From contig JAEOUN010000055.1 of the NCBI GenBank assembly GCA_016839245.1, positions 1 through 64,000 of the forward strand: 64,000 nt of DNA, written 5' to 3'. The stretch comes from Candidatus Thorarchaeota archaeon. Its GTDB lineage: Archaea; Asgardarchaeota; Thorarchaeia; Thorarchaeales; Thorarchaeaceae. The notes under the pieces are model-generated. The model saw nothing but the letters and a program-made list of their open reading frames with translations. It made no database searches and was not told where the DNA came from. The position numbers and the translations under genes were made by a program. Below, piece by piece: positions 34,971-45,900 of this stretch (position 1 is its first letter; every line of letters starts with the position of its first letter).

Positions 34971-35669
34971 ATGACAACATGTGAGGAGTGCAAAAGATTC
35001 GGTTATGTCAAGACAAATCAGAAATCATACCCCTGCGCTTTGTGCGGCGAGATGCGATGTGAGGATCATATGATATGGGTACCAGCTCATGAACTCGAGA
35101 AGAAAATCGATGAAGCTGAAGCAATCATGAAATTCATAAGATATGAAAAAACAGGAGGATGGTATGGATTCTGCGGACGCGCGTCACATATACCTAGAGG
35201 ATTGTCAATTAGATATGGCCAGGAAAAGAGTGGCGGAAAAATCGTAGAAGCAGTTCTCGATACTGACAAAAAAACAGGTCTCGAAACATTTAGGCTATGG
35301 GAAGTTGGGGCAATTGAAGATGGATTTGAAACAACATGGGAGTCCAAACGATATACACTCTCATGTTCTCTCGCTCCTGCCATGGCCTTGATTGCTAATA
35401 TGTATTCAACGGGAAGAGAGTCCTGTACGTTTTTGGAAAATCTTCATAGTTCTGCATTTATTACATTTGCCTCAAAGAAGTCCGTATTCTATGGAGAAGA
35501 ATATAAGGAGTTTACAAGAGCAGTCGGCGATACACCAAGCAAAGAGATCCTTTTCCAATATACATGTTCTCGCTGCTCCGTAATACCTTGTCTAAACAGA
35601 CAGGCACCATTCTATAGTAATAAAATCCTACAGAATCTTGTAAAAGCACCAGAAAGCCCCATTAAATAA
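34971..35669 (+). CDS. Hypothetical protein with N-terminal Cys/His zinc-finger-like domain
   Basis: A 232-aa protein whose first 34 residues carry CEECKRFG...CALCGEMRCEDH, a CxxC-x-CxxC-C-H pattern of the treble-clef or AN1-like kind. The remainder is an alpha/beta domain with a second Cys cluster near the C-terminus (TCSRCSVIPC). No known family is recognised. It is followed 78 bases later by the longin-like gene, whose own TATA-like box lies in the gap, so the two are probably separately transcribed. Confidence 0.6.
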   Translation: MTTCEECKRFGYVKTNQKSYPCALCGEMRCEDHMIWVPAHELEKKIDEAEAIMKFIRYEKTGGWYGFCGRASHIPRGLSIRYGQEKSGGKIVEAVLDTDKKTGLETFRLWEVGAIEDGFETTWESKRYTLSCSLAPAMALIANMYSTGRESCTFLENLHSSAFITFASKKSVFYGEEYKEFTRAVGDTPSKEILFQYTCSRCSVIPCLNRQAPFYSNKILQNLVKAPESPIK

Positions 35670-35685
35670 CCAAATTGTATGCCAT

Positions 35686-35694
35686 CTTAAATAT
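35686..35694 (+). promoter_or_regulatory. TATA-like box upstream of the longin-like gene
   Basis: CTTAAATAT lies 53 bases before the ATG at 35747 and inside any longer reading of that gene, which supports the shorter start. Confidence 0.4.
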
Positions 35695-35746
35695 CATTAA
35701 AAGAGGTTTGACTGCGGTTTGCACCACTGACAGGACGCGCAAGAAA

Positions 35747-36622
35747 ATGGACATTGAAGGTGTAGTGATTTTCGAGGCTTCTTCCGGAGTTCCACTCTAT
35801 TCAAAAATGAAAGGAAAAACAGATCCCTCGCTCTTCTCGAGTTTTGTAAGTGCAATAGGACATTTCTCTCGAGAGATGAAACTGGGGGGACTATCATCGT
35901 TTACAACAGAGGAGAAAGTCATCTACTTGGCACCAAGAGAGAAGACCATTACTGCTCTTATTTCTCCAAAGAAGAAAGAGTATCAAGAAGCATACTCCTT
36001 AGCAAACGAACTCGGGCGAAGATTTGAGGATGGAAGACTCATTACATCAAAACCATTGACTTCAGACTATGAGGATTTTGAGGAGATTGCTGATGATTTT
36101 CTGAAACGTATTAAGAATCCCTTTGTTAGTCAGGTCTCAGGTTTCGTTCATAGTGAATACGGTGGAGAAGTTTCAATCGAAGCTCGACTATTCAAGCGTG
36201 ACGGGGGACAAGGTATTATTGACCTGCTTATTGATACAAGCATTGAAGAAGCAAAACAGAACAATGGGGGCAATCTCTTTGGGGAACGATATATTTTTGT
36301 AAAAGTTTCCGAGGGAACTCTGGGCCGAGTGCAACTCATAGATTTTATAGACTCCCTAGATAGATATGGCGTACGATTCATGGAAAAAGATGAACTCGTA
36401 TTTAGACCGTATTTTCCATCGAGAGCAGTAATTGTTGCGAGAGAGTTTGATGATGGTGCCCTGCAATTCTTGGAACGATATTCGAAGAAAGGTGACACCT
36501 TTATCGATGGCGCACACATCTATGCAGGACTCAAGATGAAAGAGGTCCCAAAGGAAACACGATGCTATATCGACATATGGCAATGGCGCGATGATAACGT
36601 TCCAAATCGAATTAAGATATGA
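35747..36622 (+). CDS. Longin-like domain protein
   Basis: A 291-aa protein. Its first 95 residues follow the longin/roadblock-like plan seen in Asgard archaea: a strand-turn-strand (GVVIFEASSGVPLYSKMKG), a helix (SLFSSFVSAIGHFS), strands (SSFTTEEKVIYLAPREKTITALI), and a final helix (YQEAYSLANELGRRFE). Longin domains in eukaryotes occur in vesicle-traffic proteins. The remaining 190 residues are an alpha/beta region with no recognised family. A longer start at TTG 35675 would run through a TATA-like box, so I prefer ATG 35747. The longin assignment is from secondary-structure pattern and should be treated as likely but unproven. Confidence 0.6.
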   Translation: MDIEGVVIFEASSGVPLYSKMKGKTDPSLFSSFVSAIGHFSREMKLGGLSSFTTEEKVIYLAPREKTITALISPKKKEYQEAYSLANELGRRFEDGRLITSKPLTSDYEDFEEIADDFLKRIKNPFVSQVSGFVHSEYGGEVSIEARLFKRDGGQGIIDLLIDTSIEEAKQNNGGNLFGERYIFVKVSEGTLGRVQLIDFIDSLDRYGVRFMEKDELVFRPYFPSRAVIVAREFDDGALQFLERYSKKGDTFIDGAHIYAGLKMKEVPKETRCYIDIWQWRDDNVPNRIKI

Positions 36623-36631
36623 TTTAGCTAA

Positions 36632-37534
36632 TTAGGAATTGGTTGAGCCAGACCACTTAACAAATCCAACTCCAATTAGTGCAATTGTTCCGGCTACTAA
36701 AGCAATCAGAACTGGTGGCTCACCAAGAATAAAATCCCCCACGACGCTGACAAAGGGAATTAGAAACAAGAAAGATGATGCTTTAGGTGCCCCTATGAGT
36801 TCAATTGCTGTGAAATAGAGGACATAAGCTAAACCTGATGCCAACACACCGGAGAATGCAATCCCAAGTATTAACCAGATATCCAAGACGAGAACAAATG
36901 AGGTTCCTTCCATTACAAGAAGGACAATAAAAGGAAGAATCATGATGGAAGATGTCACATGCTTTACTGCCATCACGATATATGGATCTGCTCCTTCCAG
37001 ATAATGGAGTGTGATTGTATAAGATCCCCAAGCAAACATTGCAACAAGTGCAAGGAGGACACCTATCTCAAGTCCTGAGGAGGACACGAGAGAGGCCCAC
37101 AGAAAAATTAGACCACCACCTAGTCCAAGAGAGAAACCAATCAACTTATGATAAGTGAGTCGTTCATGGAGATAGTAGACACCATATAGAAGTACAAAAA
37201 TCGGACAGAGATTTACAATTATAGAAGTAGTACTGGAACTTACGAATTCAGCACTCATATGGGAAGCCATGACAAAAATTGCTGAAAAGAGAGCACTGAG
37301 AAGAAGGAGGGTCTTGTATGGTCGGATTTCATCACGAATGATACTTATCCCCTTTCTCCTAGTGACAAGTACAACTATCATTGTCAGAGCACCAAGAGAG
37401 TACCTGAATAATCCAAAGAGAATACCAGATATGTGAATTGGACTTATCCCTGATAGTAACCGAGAAATTACATAATTCATCCCCCATAGGAGGATTATGA
37501 CTGAAAGTAGGAGATAAGGTCTCTTGGATGACAT
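36632..37534 (-). CDS. DMT/EamA family transporter
   Basis: A 300-aa protein with about ten hydrophobic helices in two EamA-type halves. Patterns such as ILLWGMNYVISRLL at the start and the internal GLASGLAYVLYFTAIELIGAPKASSFLFLIPFVSVVGDF fit the drug/metabolite transporter superfamily. The transported molecule is unknown. It starts at ATG 37534 and is convergent with the longin-like gene (10 bases between stops). Confidence 0.85.
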   Translation of the reverse strand: MSSKRPYLLLSVIILLWGMNYVISRLLSGISPIHISGILFGLFRYSLGALTMIVVLVTRRKGISIIRDEIRPYKTLLLLSALFSAIFVMASHMSAEFVSSSTTSIIVNLCPIFVLLYGVYYLHERLTYHKLIGFSLGLGGGLIFLWASLVSSSGLEIGVLLALVAMFAWGSYTITLHYLEGADPYIVMAVKHVTSSIMILPFIVLLVMEGTSFVLVLDIWLILGIAFSGVLASGLAYVLYFTAIELIGAPKASSFLFLIPFVSVVGDFILGEPPVLIALVAGTIALIGVGFVKWSGSTNS

Positions 37535-37585
37535 TATGGTTGCAGAGGGTGCCGACTACTTAGAATTAGTGGTAGATACTAGTGA

Positions 37586-39871
37586 TCATTTGTGAAAAGT
37601 GAGAACGACTTCATCTGAATGTGGCACTACTCTTAGAAAGGGACTTTTAATTTTAGAGACTCGTTCAACAATACTTGACCCGTAGGCTTTCACCATAGGA
37701 AGTGGTACACTAGGAGGTACATGGAATTCAAGTTCATCTGGTAGATCATCTATGTCAATCTCAAGCTGATATTGATTTGCAGATGAACCAACTTCTATAC
37801 GTGCAAGACCGTAATCGGTTGGCAAATCTTCAACAACAAGAGGTCTTTTTGATGTAAACCAATCATCAGGAATGCCAGAAAACAATACCAAATTCGATCC
37901 ATCTTCAAACACAAGCATGTCACGCAAGAGCAGGATAAGATCTGACGCTGCAAGAATACTTGCACCAACGCCTTCACTTCCTCCATAACTCTTGATATCA
38001 ACATATTCAGGAAGAAGATAGTCTTCAGTAAGGAATTCAATTGCTCGTGTGAGTAATGGTTCAACGAACTCACGCTGTTTCGTAAAAACATAAAAATGAG
38101 CCAAACGAAGTGCCAGATGGCTTGAGTATTGATCCTTTGGATGAAATTTCTTCCATAGATTATGAACAATTCTTCGCTTAGCAATTCTTTCACTGAGTGT
38201 TTCCAATAATGAGGATTCATCCACTGTAATTCGTAGTAAAGCAACTGTAGAGAGTAATTCGAGTATTCGTTCCTCTGCTGTATGCATCATTGGATCATCA
38301 GGTTTTAACCACCGCGCATGATTAATCTCATCATAAGATTGCTCAAGTCTTTGATGACTGCTCTCAAGAATATCTGCTAAATGTTGAATTATCTCCTGAT
38401 CTTTCAAATCAGTAAAATATGTAAATGCAGATTTCAAAGATGCAAAATCCCATAGCTGCTGGATAAGGTCATCAAACATTGATTCATTGAGAATGCTATA
38501 ACCCTGTAATAGTTCTTCATCAGGAGTGGATTGTTGCTGTTTTCGTATGCTCTCCAATACGCCCATTGTCATTTTTCTAAGGAAGATTGTATTCTTTTCT
38601 TCAGAACTGCAAAGTGCATGATTTGAAAATTGGAGAAGCCCCCATAGAATAGGACTAAAAATTGACGTATCAAGAGGGCCATCTGGAAGTTGTATTCTTT
38701 CTGAGAGGTCATTTGCAACTTGCTGAGCAACTTCGATGCAACCGGAACGTAATAGAGCAACAAAGATACGCATCCGTTCTCTCCAATTTTGAGATGCGAG
38801 ATAAGAATCGTCTGGAAACATGACTGAAAGCGCTTGAATTGCTAACATGACAGTTGCTTGAGAAAATGCTAGGTCAAAAACATCTTCAGGAAATACTGCC
38901 TTGACTCTATTATCCGCGAAAGCATACCAATTTCCAATTGATGAATCACGATCCCTTGTAGTAGGATTAATTGAGGGCAGTGTACTATCCCGTGCGAGAG
39001 ATGCAAGTGGAGATACAAATAAGATATTTTCTGACCCTGCAGGAGGAAGGGTTATCTCATATTTTAACAAAATTGTTGCCTGACCTGAGGGTGATTCAAT
39101 CAAACTTTTGGCATCAGCACTACCAGTCAATAGTGTATTAGGAAGTTCCTTTTTACAATTCTCATCCAAGAATATAGTATGGGGATTATTTGTAAACATG
39201 AGTGATAGATGATTATTAACAAATATCGCTCTTGATTCACTATCGAATTCGATCCGTTCTATTGGCTCAAATCCAAACACAGACATTGGTCGAATTACAA
39301 CAAAGAATGTGATTGTTGCCTTTTCCAACCCGTTATTTCGTAAAACAACTTCATTGTAGATGAACTCATTTTGATTCTTCTTTACATGGTAGATTAATCG
39401 ATTGAATTCGATGGATCCAATATGGCGCGTCCATTCATACAACTGATCCTCTGTGGAAACTAAGTACAATCGCGATTCATCTTTGCCAAGCAATGCCGGA
39501 TAGATGATTGAATTCTTATCAAGAAGCCAAAAATCGATGGATCCGCAATCAAAGCGTACTGTGAGAAGACCTCTCGAATCAGCTATGCCATAACTAGTAG
39601 CTCCAACGCCGCCAATATTTGACCAATTATTGTAGGAGGTATTAGTAAAATCAGTAATCAACTTCTCTTCAAGGTCAATATCTCGAAGACTCAGATAAGC
39701 CCATGAAGGAAGCATCCATTTTTCTGATTCCAGATATATTTGAGCATTCAGTTGAGCTCTAAGATGGTCTATCTCTTGATTAGGAAGGAAGCCCTCATCA
39801 GATATTGAAATCCCGTGGTTCTGTGCGGCCCTTCGAAATCGTTCAAGGCGAGATAATTCATCTAGAATCAA
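37586..39871 (-). CDS. Large glycoside-hydrolase-like protein (beta-sandwich plus alpha/alpha-toroid)
   Basis: A protein of about 761 aa. After a variable N-terminus, residues about 90-290 look like a beta-sandwich (NEVVLRNNGLEKATITFFVV and similar), and about 320-680 are helix-rich, like an (alpha/alpha)6 toroid; the segment LVLFSGIPDDWF and the small C-terminal beta-sandwich follow, as in several GH families. No clear catalytic motif is recognised, so enzymatic activity is inference. The start may be TTG 39871, with GGAAGGT 6 nt upstream, or TTG 39889. No signal peptide is seen, so it is probably cytosolic. It is divergent from the giant ABC operon. Confidence 0.5.
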   Translation of the reverse strand: MILDELSRLERFRRAAQNHGISISDEGFLPNQEIDHLRAQLNAQIYLESEKWMLPSWAYLSLRDIDLEEKLITDFTNTSYNNWSNIGGVGATSYGIADSRGLLTVRFDCGSIDFWLLDKNSIIYPALLGKDESRLYLVSTEDQLYEWTRHIGSIEFNRLIYHVKKNQNEFIYNEVVLRNNGLEKATITFFVVIRPMSVFGFEPIERIEFDSESRAIFVNNHLSLMFTNNPHTIFLDENCKKELPNTLLTGSADAKSLIESPSGQATILLKYEITLPPAGSENILFVSPLASLARDSTLPSINPTTRDRDSSIGNWYAFADNRVKAVFPEDVFDLAFSQATVMLAIQALSVMFPDDSYLASQNWRERMRIFVALLRSGCIEVAQQVANDLSERIQLPDGPLDTSIFSPILWGLLQFSNHALCSSEEKNTIFLRKMTMGVLESIRKQQQSTPDEELLQGYSILNESMFDDLIQQLWDFASLKSAFTYFTDLKDQEIIQHLADILESSHQRLEQSYDEINHARWLKPDDPMMHTAEERILELLSTVALLRITVDESSLLETLSERIAKRRIVHNLWKKFHPKDQYSSHLALRLAHFYVFTKQREFVEPLLTRAIEFLTEDYLLPEYVDIKSYGGSEGVGASILAASDLILLLRDMLVFEDGSNLVLFSGIPDDWFTSKRPLVVEDLPTDYGLARIEVGSSANQYQLEIDIDDLPDELEFHVPPSVPLPMVKAYGSSIVERVSKIKSPFLRVVPHSDEVVLTFHK

Positions 39872-40067
39872 TATTGTACCTTCCAACAATATAACTGGGT
39901 TGTGACAATCGTATCTATGAATAGTAAAACCCCTTAATTATAATATTCCCGTCAAAGTTCTTTTAACGGTAAATCCTTAATAGACAATGTCCGGACATGA
40001 GCAGTTGTCAGACAACAAACTTGATACAAAGATGACACGAGATAGCACCTAAAAAGAGGGAGTACAA

Positions 40068-41297
40068 TTGGCTGAAGTCCTTACAAAACCATCCAGACGT
40101 ATAAGAAATATGGTCGCAAAAGAACTGCGTCTCATAGTAAAGGACAAAGTAGCTATACTCCTTATTTTCCTCCTTCCAGCAGCACTTATTGGCATGTTGT
40201 GGTATGTTACTGATTCAAGTGGTTTAGCAGGTATGAGTTTGAGTACTGGAACAAGTGGAACTGGGAGTAGTACCAATGTAACCACAATCATTACTACCAA
40301 TACAACAACAATCCCAGAGAATATTACCACAACTGATGAAGAAGAAGGTTATGTGATTGGTGTAATTGATCTCGATACGACGAGAACCTATGATGGAGCA
40401 GATCTCTCAGAGAATTTTACGACATATCTGGCAACTCTGGTTGATGAGGTGATCCATTACAACAATACAGATGACGCATACCGAGCCCTGTATGAACAGG
40501 AGATTGATGCATATGTAGTAATTCCAGATGGCTTTGAAGCAAACCTTACTATCAATGAACCAACATACATCGAGATTCATTATGACGGTAATGATTGGAT
40601 TGAATCTGCAACGATCCAGGGTATAATATCAGCTGCAGCCATACTCTTTAGAGTATCAAAGCTTTGGATTCGCTCTGAAGTATTTCCAGAAATGGTTATC
40701 GAGTTCACACCAGAGGGAGGATATATTGAATCAGTATTTGGTGGTTTCATCGTCATTTTCTCAAGCTACCTTGGTATTGCAATGACCTCTGCACAGAGTA
40801 TTGTTGGAGACATTCCACTTAGAAGAATGCTTCTGACTCCAACGAATAGATTGGAAGTAATCGTTGCAAAGGTTCTCGGATATGTCATTATTGGTTTCTT
40901 CCAATCACTATTACTAGTTTCACTCTGGGTTCTAGTGTTCAGTCTTAACCTTAATACGAACTTCATCGCTCTTGTTGTAATTATGACAATGAGTTCCCTT
41001 ACCGGGTCTGCAACTGGAATTCTCATCTCTTCAATTTCAAATACAAGACTGCAGGCAAACCAGATGTTCCTCTTTGTCTTGTTTGCCACCCTAATTCTCT
41101 CAGGCTTCTTTATTGATGTTGGAGCGTTAGATGAGATTCTACCAATGAATCAAGGCTTGAAACTTCTCATTGATACAGCCTTCAAGGGATTGTCGTTACT
41201 TCAGGTATTCGATAGAATATTGAGACTCTGTGCATTCTCTGTGTTCGCAATACTTGCTGCAACCTTCATATTTGCAAGAAAACCAACATTAGGATAG
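40068..41297 (+). CDS. ABC-2 type permease of the giant surface-protein operon
   Basis: A 409-aa permease with an N-terminal membrane helix (about 26-46), a large extracytoplasmic domain of about 160 residues that begins with a Ser/Thr/Gly-rich stretch, and five C-terminal helices (about 225-405) typical of ABC2 exporters (GGFIVIFSSYLGIAMTSAQSI, then LLTPTNRLEVIVAKVLGY). It is the first gene of a five-gene operon that includes two ABC ATPases and two giant membrane-anchored proteins. Start TTG 40068 has GGGAG 7 nt upstream. The transported or pulled substrate is unknown; the linked surface proteins are the obvious candidates. Confidence 0.8.
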   Translation: MAEVLTKPSRRIRNMVAKELRLIVKDKVAILLIFLLPAALIGMLWYVTDSSGLAGMSLSTGTSGTGSSTNVTTIITTNTTTIPENITTTDEEEGYVIGVIDLDTTRTYDGADLSENFTTYLATLVDEVIHYNNTDDAYRALYEQEIDAYVVIPDGFEANLTINEPTYIEIHYDGNDWIESATIQGIISAAAILFRVSKLWIRSEVFPEMVIEFTPEGGYIESVFGGFIVIFSSYLGIAMTSAQSIVGDIPLRRMLLTPTNRLEVIVAKVLGYVIIGFFQSLLLVSLWVLVFSLNLNTNFIALVVIMTMSSLTGSATGILISSISNTRLQANQMFLFVLFATLILSGFFIDVGALDEILPMNQGLKLLIDTAFKGLSLLQVFDRILRLCAFSVFAILAATFIFARKPTLG

Positions 41298-41305
41298 GTG
41301 ATGTG

Positions 41306-42985
41306 ATGATACCAGATTCGGAAAATAGCAGTGCATTCATGGAAGAAAAACCAACTTTTGTTGAAGAAGCATACTTCTCAGGGGCAAGAATTGGAGAAGC
41401 CATTGATTGGTGTATCACACGACAGGATCGAGACCTGCACTGTGAGGTTGAAGGGATTCTTACTACAACAGGAAAGGAGGTTCATTTCAGGGGACGTATT
41501 TTGAAGCTCAAGAAAGGTGTTTTGAGCAGAAAAATAGCAGTTCACGTTGATGAGGATCTACGAAGACGGAGAGCTGGTGAACTAGAGAAGGTCTTGACTG
41601 TTGGAGGTGATACAGCATCACAAGAAGATGTTGCTGCAACACAAATTACTGTCCAAAACTACCTCAGGAGAAACATGTCCGATGATATCTATTATGATGG
41701 TCGAGACCTTCAGCAAGCAGTCAAAGACCTTGAGAAGATGAAGAGTCAGGATATTTCCTGTACTGTCTGGGGTAGAAGGGCTTCGGATAAGTTGCCAATT
41801 ATGATTCAGGGTACCGTGGTTGGTGCAGAAACCTCGCCAGCACCAATTTTACCAGAAGGGTCACTTGAGATAAGAGTAGCACCAGAGACAGAAGGGGGAG
41901 AGCCAAGAATCTTCCATGTTGCACAGCCACAACTTCTCATAGGCCCACGGTATAATCCAAATCTTACAGTCCTTGCGAATAAGGTATACATTATGCCTTA
42001 TGCCTGGAAACAGGCTCCTGAATATCGAGATGTTGTTGCAACCAGAAATCTTACAGTCACTGTGAAGAGTGGTCAGAAACTAATAGAAAATGTATCGTTT
42101 TCTCTGAAAGAAGGCGAGATGCTTGCAATCATTGGTGAATCTGGTGCAGGAAAATCTACAACCGTCAAGGCATTGATAGGCGATATTCCCTCTACGGGGG
42201 TATGCAGAATCGCTGGTATCGATTCGCGTCAGACCCAAAAAGTCCGCCATTTCTTTGGGTACTGCCCGCAGGACCTCTCCTACATGTATGAAACTTTTAC
42301 GCCTCTCGAAAACATCATTGCCTTTGGAAAGCAGTACGATGTACCTGAATGGCAACTGATACAGAGAGGCAAGACCATGTTAAGAGATTTCGGTATTCTT
42401 GAGAAAGGTAATTCGTCCACTAGTGAACTCTCTGGAGGTCAGCAGAGAAGGGTTTCTATTGCAATTGCCCTTGCACATAAACCAAAGGTGTTGCTACTAG
42501 ATGAACCGACCTCGGGGCTTGATCCCGACAATAGAAGTGAACTATGGAACTATTTGACATTCATCAATCAGGAATATGGCACCTCAGTTGTAGTCATCAC
42601 GCACTACCCTGTTGAAGCTGAATTTTGCGATAAGGTCGCAGTGTTCCTCAGAGGAAAAAGCTTGGTCGCATTTGGAGCACCTACAAGACTCAAAGAGTCG
42701 ATGCCATCACGAGGTTTTGCTGTAGGAGTTGTACTTGAGGATGTTGATCCAAGAGCGCGGACAGCTCTTGAAGCAGTAGAGGGCGTTAAGTTCGTTTTAC
42801 AACGGGGAGAACTATTGAAAGTCTTCACTGATGACTCGTTGGAAATTATTGCCGAACGCTGTGTTGCGGCGCTTGAGGAGAAGAAGATTGGAGTGAAGCT
42901 TATCAAGACAAAATCTTTGGCGGATATGGTTGATTATTATATTGCAATCACAAGAGGTCTAATCCAAGGAACAATTGAGAAGTGA
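41306..42985 (+). CDS. ABC ATPase with duplicated N-terminal domain
   Basis: A 559-aa protein. Residues about 1-235 form an unusual N-terminal extension in which two segments align (GARIGEAIDWCITRQDRDLHCEV and GRDLQQAVKDLEKMKSQDISCTV), suggesting an internal duplication. The ATPase core has Walker A GESGAGKST (about 273-281), signature ELSGGQQRR (about 375), Walker B VLLLDEPTSGLD (about 395) and switch His ITHY. A C-terminal extension of about 90 residues follows, as in drug-exporter ATPases. AGGTGA lies 4 nt before the ATG, and the stop overlaps an in-frame TTG of the next gene. It would power the permease encoded upstream. The role of the duplicated head is unknown. Confidence 0.85.
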   Translation: MIPDSENSSAFMEEKPTFVEEAYFSGARIGEAIDWCITRQDRDLHCEVEGILTTTGKEVHFRGRILKLKKGVLSRKIAVHVDEDLRRRRAGELEKVLTVGGDTASQEDVAATQITVQNYLRRNMSDDIYYDGRDLQQAVKDLEKMKSQDISCTVWGRRASDKLPIMIQGTVVGAETSPAPILPEGSLEIRVAPETEGGEPRIFHVAQPQLLIGPRYNPNLTVLANKVYIMPYAWKQAPEYRDVVATRNLTVTVKSGQKLIENVSFSLKEGEMLAIIGESGAGKSTTVKALIGDIPSTGVCRIAGIDSRQTQKVRHFFGYCPQDLSYMYETFTPLENIIAFGKQYDVPEWQLIQRGKTMLRDFGILEKGNSSTSELSGGQQRRVSIAIALAHKPKVLLLDEPTSGLDPDNRSELWNYLTFINQEYGTSVVVITHYPVEAEFCDKVAVFLRGKSLVAFGAPTRLKESMPSRGFAVGVVLEDVDPRARTALEAVEGVKFVLQRGELLKVFTDDSLEIIAERCVAALEEKKIGVKLIKTKSLADMVDYYIAITRGLIQGTIEK

Positions 42986-42989
42986 TAGG

Positions 42990-45900
42990 ATGGCGAGTCC
43001 CACGAAAGCAACAAAACAGCAAGTACGAAAGCTGCTCATCTGCTTGATAATCGTCATGATTGTCTTTAGTGGAACAACCCAAGTAATTCCTTTGACAATG
43101 GCAGAATCAGATAAAGTATCGCCAGAGGAGAAAATTGACCCGACCCTTCTCAATCTCACTTCTATCCAGGAGCGATTGGATGTCCTTATTGGGTACGATT
43201 CAGAAGTGGCTGAATTCAAAGCAAAGAATGCAATCCTTACTGCAGATAAGACAGCAGAATTACTTGAAGTATATGAATCGCTCAATATGATTCGGGCAAA
43301 GATTCTCGCCACCTCAATCATTGACCTAGCCAAGGAGGTCTTCATTACTAGAATCTGGTCAAATGAAGTAGCAGAGATAGAACAACCTGACAAGGTCGAG
43401 GTGACAGCAGAAGATCTAGAGGATTATGTTCCACTGATTGACAGGATTGGTGCCAGAGACCTTGTAGATGCAGGATATAATGGAACAGGTGTCGTTATTG
43501 CTATCCTTGATACAGGAGTAGATCCTCTTAATCCAGATCTCACAGTATCAGCTTATGCATCCTTTGTTGAAGCAGATACCTTACCTCTTGATCTTGTCGG
43601 GCACGGAACCTATGCCGCCTCAGTTGCAGCAGGAACAGGCAACATGTCAGACGGAAAATATGCAGGTATCGCACCGGGGGCAACAATACTATCTGCTAAG
43701 GTGACTCTTGGAGGTCTCTTTGCCTCACCGAGTTGGATTGTTTCAGGTATCGAATGGGCAGCAAGTCGAGGTTCAGATATTATCCTTCTCCCCTTCAACA
43801 CATTTGGCTCTCCTGGCGATGCAGTCTCAGTAGCCATTGAAAAAGTATCACTTGAGGGCATCTTTGTTATTGCAGCATCAGGAGATGATGGCCCTGATTA
43901 TCTCACAGTAATGTCACCAGGAGGAAGTGCAGCTGCATTCTGTGTTGGAGCATATGATACAGAAAAAAATGAGATACCTGATTTTTCGGGTAGAGGTCCA
44001 TCGCTTGATTTACTCACAAAGCCAGATCTTGTCGCACCAGGAGTAGGCGTAGTTGGAGTTAAAGCAGGAGTAGGGCTTTCTAGTCTTGGTTTTGGAGATT
44101 TAAGTCTCTCAGACTTTGGGGATCTTGGAGGACTAGGAGATCTTCTTGGAGGATCTCTAGGTTCAACGGTGGACGAGAACTATACTATTGCAGATACGAC
44201 AACAGCATCAGCAGCAATTGTAGCTGGAGCAACTGCAATACTTCTTCAAGCCTTTGATAGAGCTAGTCCAATTACATTAGGTAATGTCTTACGAGACACA
44301 GCAGAATCCATTGGTTGCGGTGCTAATGATGGTGGCGCAGGTCTACTCAATCTCCCTGCAGCCTTTAGGTACCTTGAAACAAGGCAGACACCAATTGAGC
44401 CACATACTCGTACTACTAGCACTCCGCTTCTTGCACTAGGATTGGTTACTGCATCTGGGTATGATGCATCCACTACTATGCTCATGAGTAGCTTTGGTAC
44501 AACAATAGTGGCTCTCGATACAAGAAACGCGCAAGATTCGGGGGTCCACCTACTGATGGGTATGTTCTCCCTAAAGTGGAATAATATGGACCCAACAAAT
44601 TTGATGATGTTTGATGTAAAGAGAGAACTTCACCAAGTGGCGTTGGCAAGTACCACAACAAACTACGACCGATATGTAGGAATCTTGTCGTATAATGATG
44701 AGGTCTATGTTACACTTGTTGTAGAATCATATAATCTTACCACATATTCAAACTTGCCACTCACTGCCTTTAGAATTACTCCATATATTCTGAATCTTGG
44801 GTCTGCACCTATCGAGAATGTCAGCCTTGCATTAGCCTACAGTCTTGATTTGTATCTTGATGGAATAGATGACCACGGCAAGTATGATCTTGATTCAGAG
44901 CAGTTGTTTGCATACGGACTCTCAGAATCCTATGGAAACTTCTACATGGGATTGAACTCGAGTATTCCACTATCTGCATTTGAGGTCGGAAATTCATCTG
45001 AGATCTCAAGCCATGTTTCAGATAATGCATTGACAGGTTCAACCTCTTTTGATGGAAGTGTCGGATTGGCAATGCAGTGGGACTTTGGTTCCGTTGAAGT
45101 CAATGACCCTGTAAATGTAACAATTGCATTGGGTTTTGGCGAAAATCGCACTGTTCTTGATGCATCAATAGATGCCATGTGGTTGAACGAAGTGCCTTCA
45201 GTAATTGCAAATCAAGGAGATCTTATTGTCGTAGAAGCCCACCTTCCCAGAATTGCACATGTTGAGCAGACCTATGAATCACAGGCAATTATTATGAATA
45301 TTGGAGAATCGAATTCTTCTGCTATTGCAGCAATGATTGTAGCGGAGAGCCTCGAGAACCAGGGTTCATTATTTGCAAAATACTTCTCGAACGATAGTAT
45401 CAGACCATTTCAAGCAATGAAAATGACTGCCACTTGGACACCCGAAGAAAACGGAGTAAGAACAGCAATCTGGGCTGTCGCTGCTAGCCTTGAGTCTGTC
45501 ATTGGACTCACGCAGAACATTGACATTCTAGTCATTGGATTACTTGATGACTTTATTCTGAGAGATGTCTTCATTATTGACACCATATCATCTTCATCAG
45601 TCTTTCCGAAAGATCTACCATTTGCACCATTCGATGTAAGATTCCCAGCGGATTTTGGGCTTTACAGTTTTGTTCTATCAACAACTGAGTCCCTAGGAAA
45701 TATGACCATCACGAATTATGGAAATGCATCTTCGTGGGGTAATATGTCGCTTACAAGTGCAGACACTATAGAGGGATACTATGATTTCTCACTCTTCCTT
45801 ATGATACCAGCAATAAGCATGGATGGATATCATATCTGTGATTATGTAATTGAAACAGAACACGGATGGACCACGAATATCACTCTAGAACGAAATGTGG

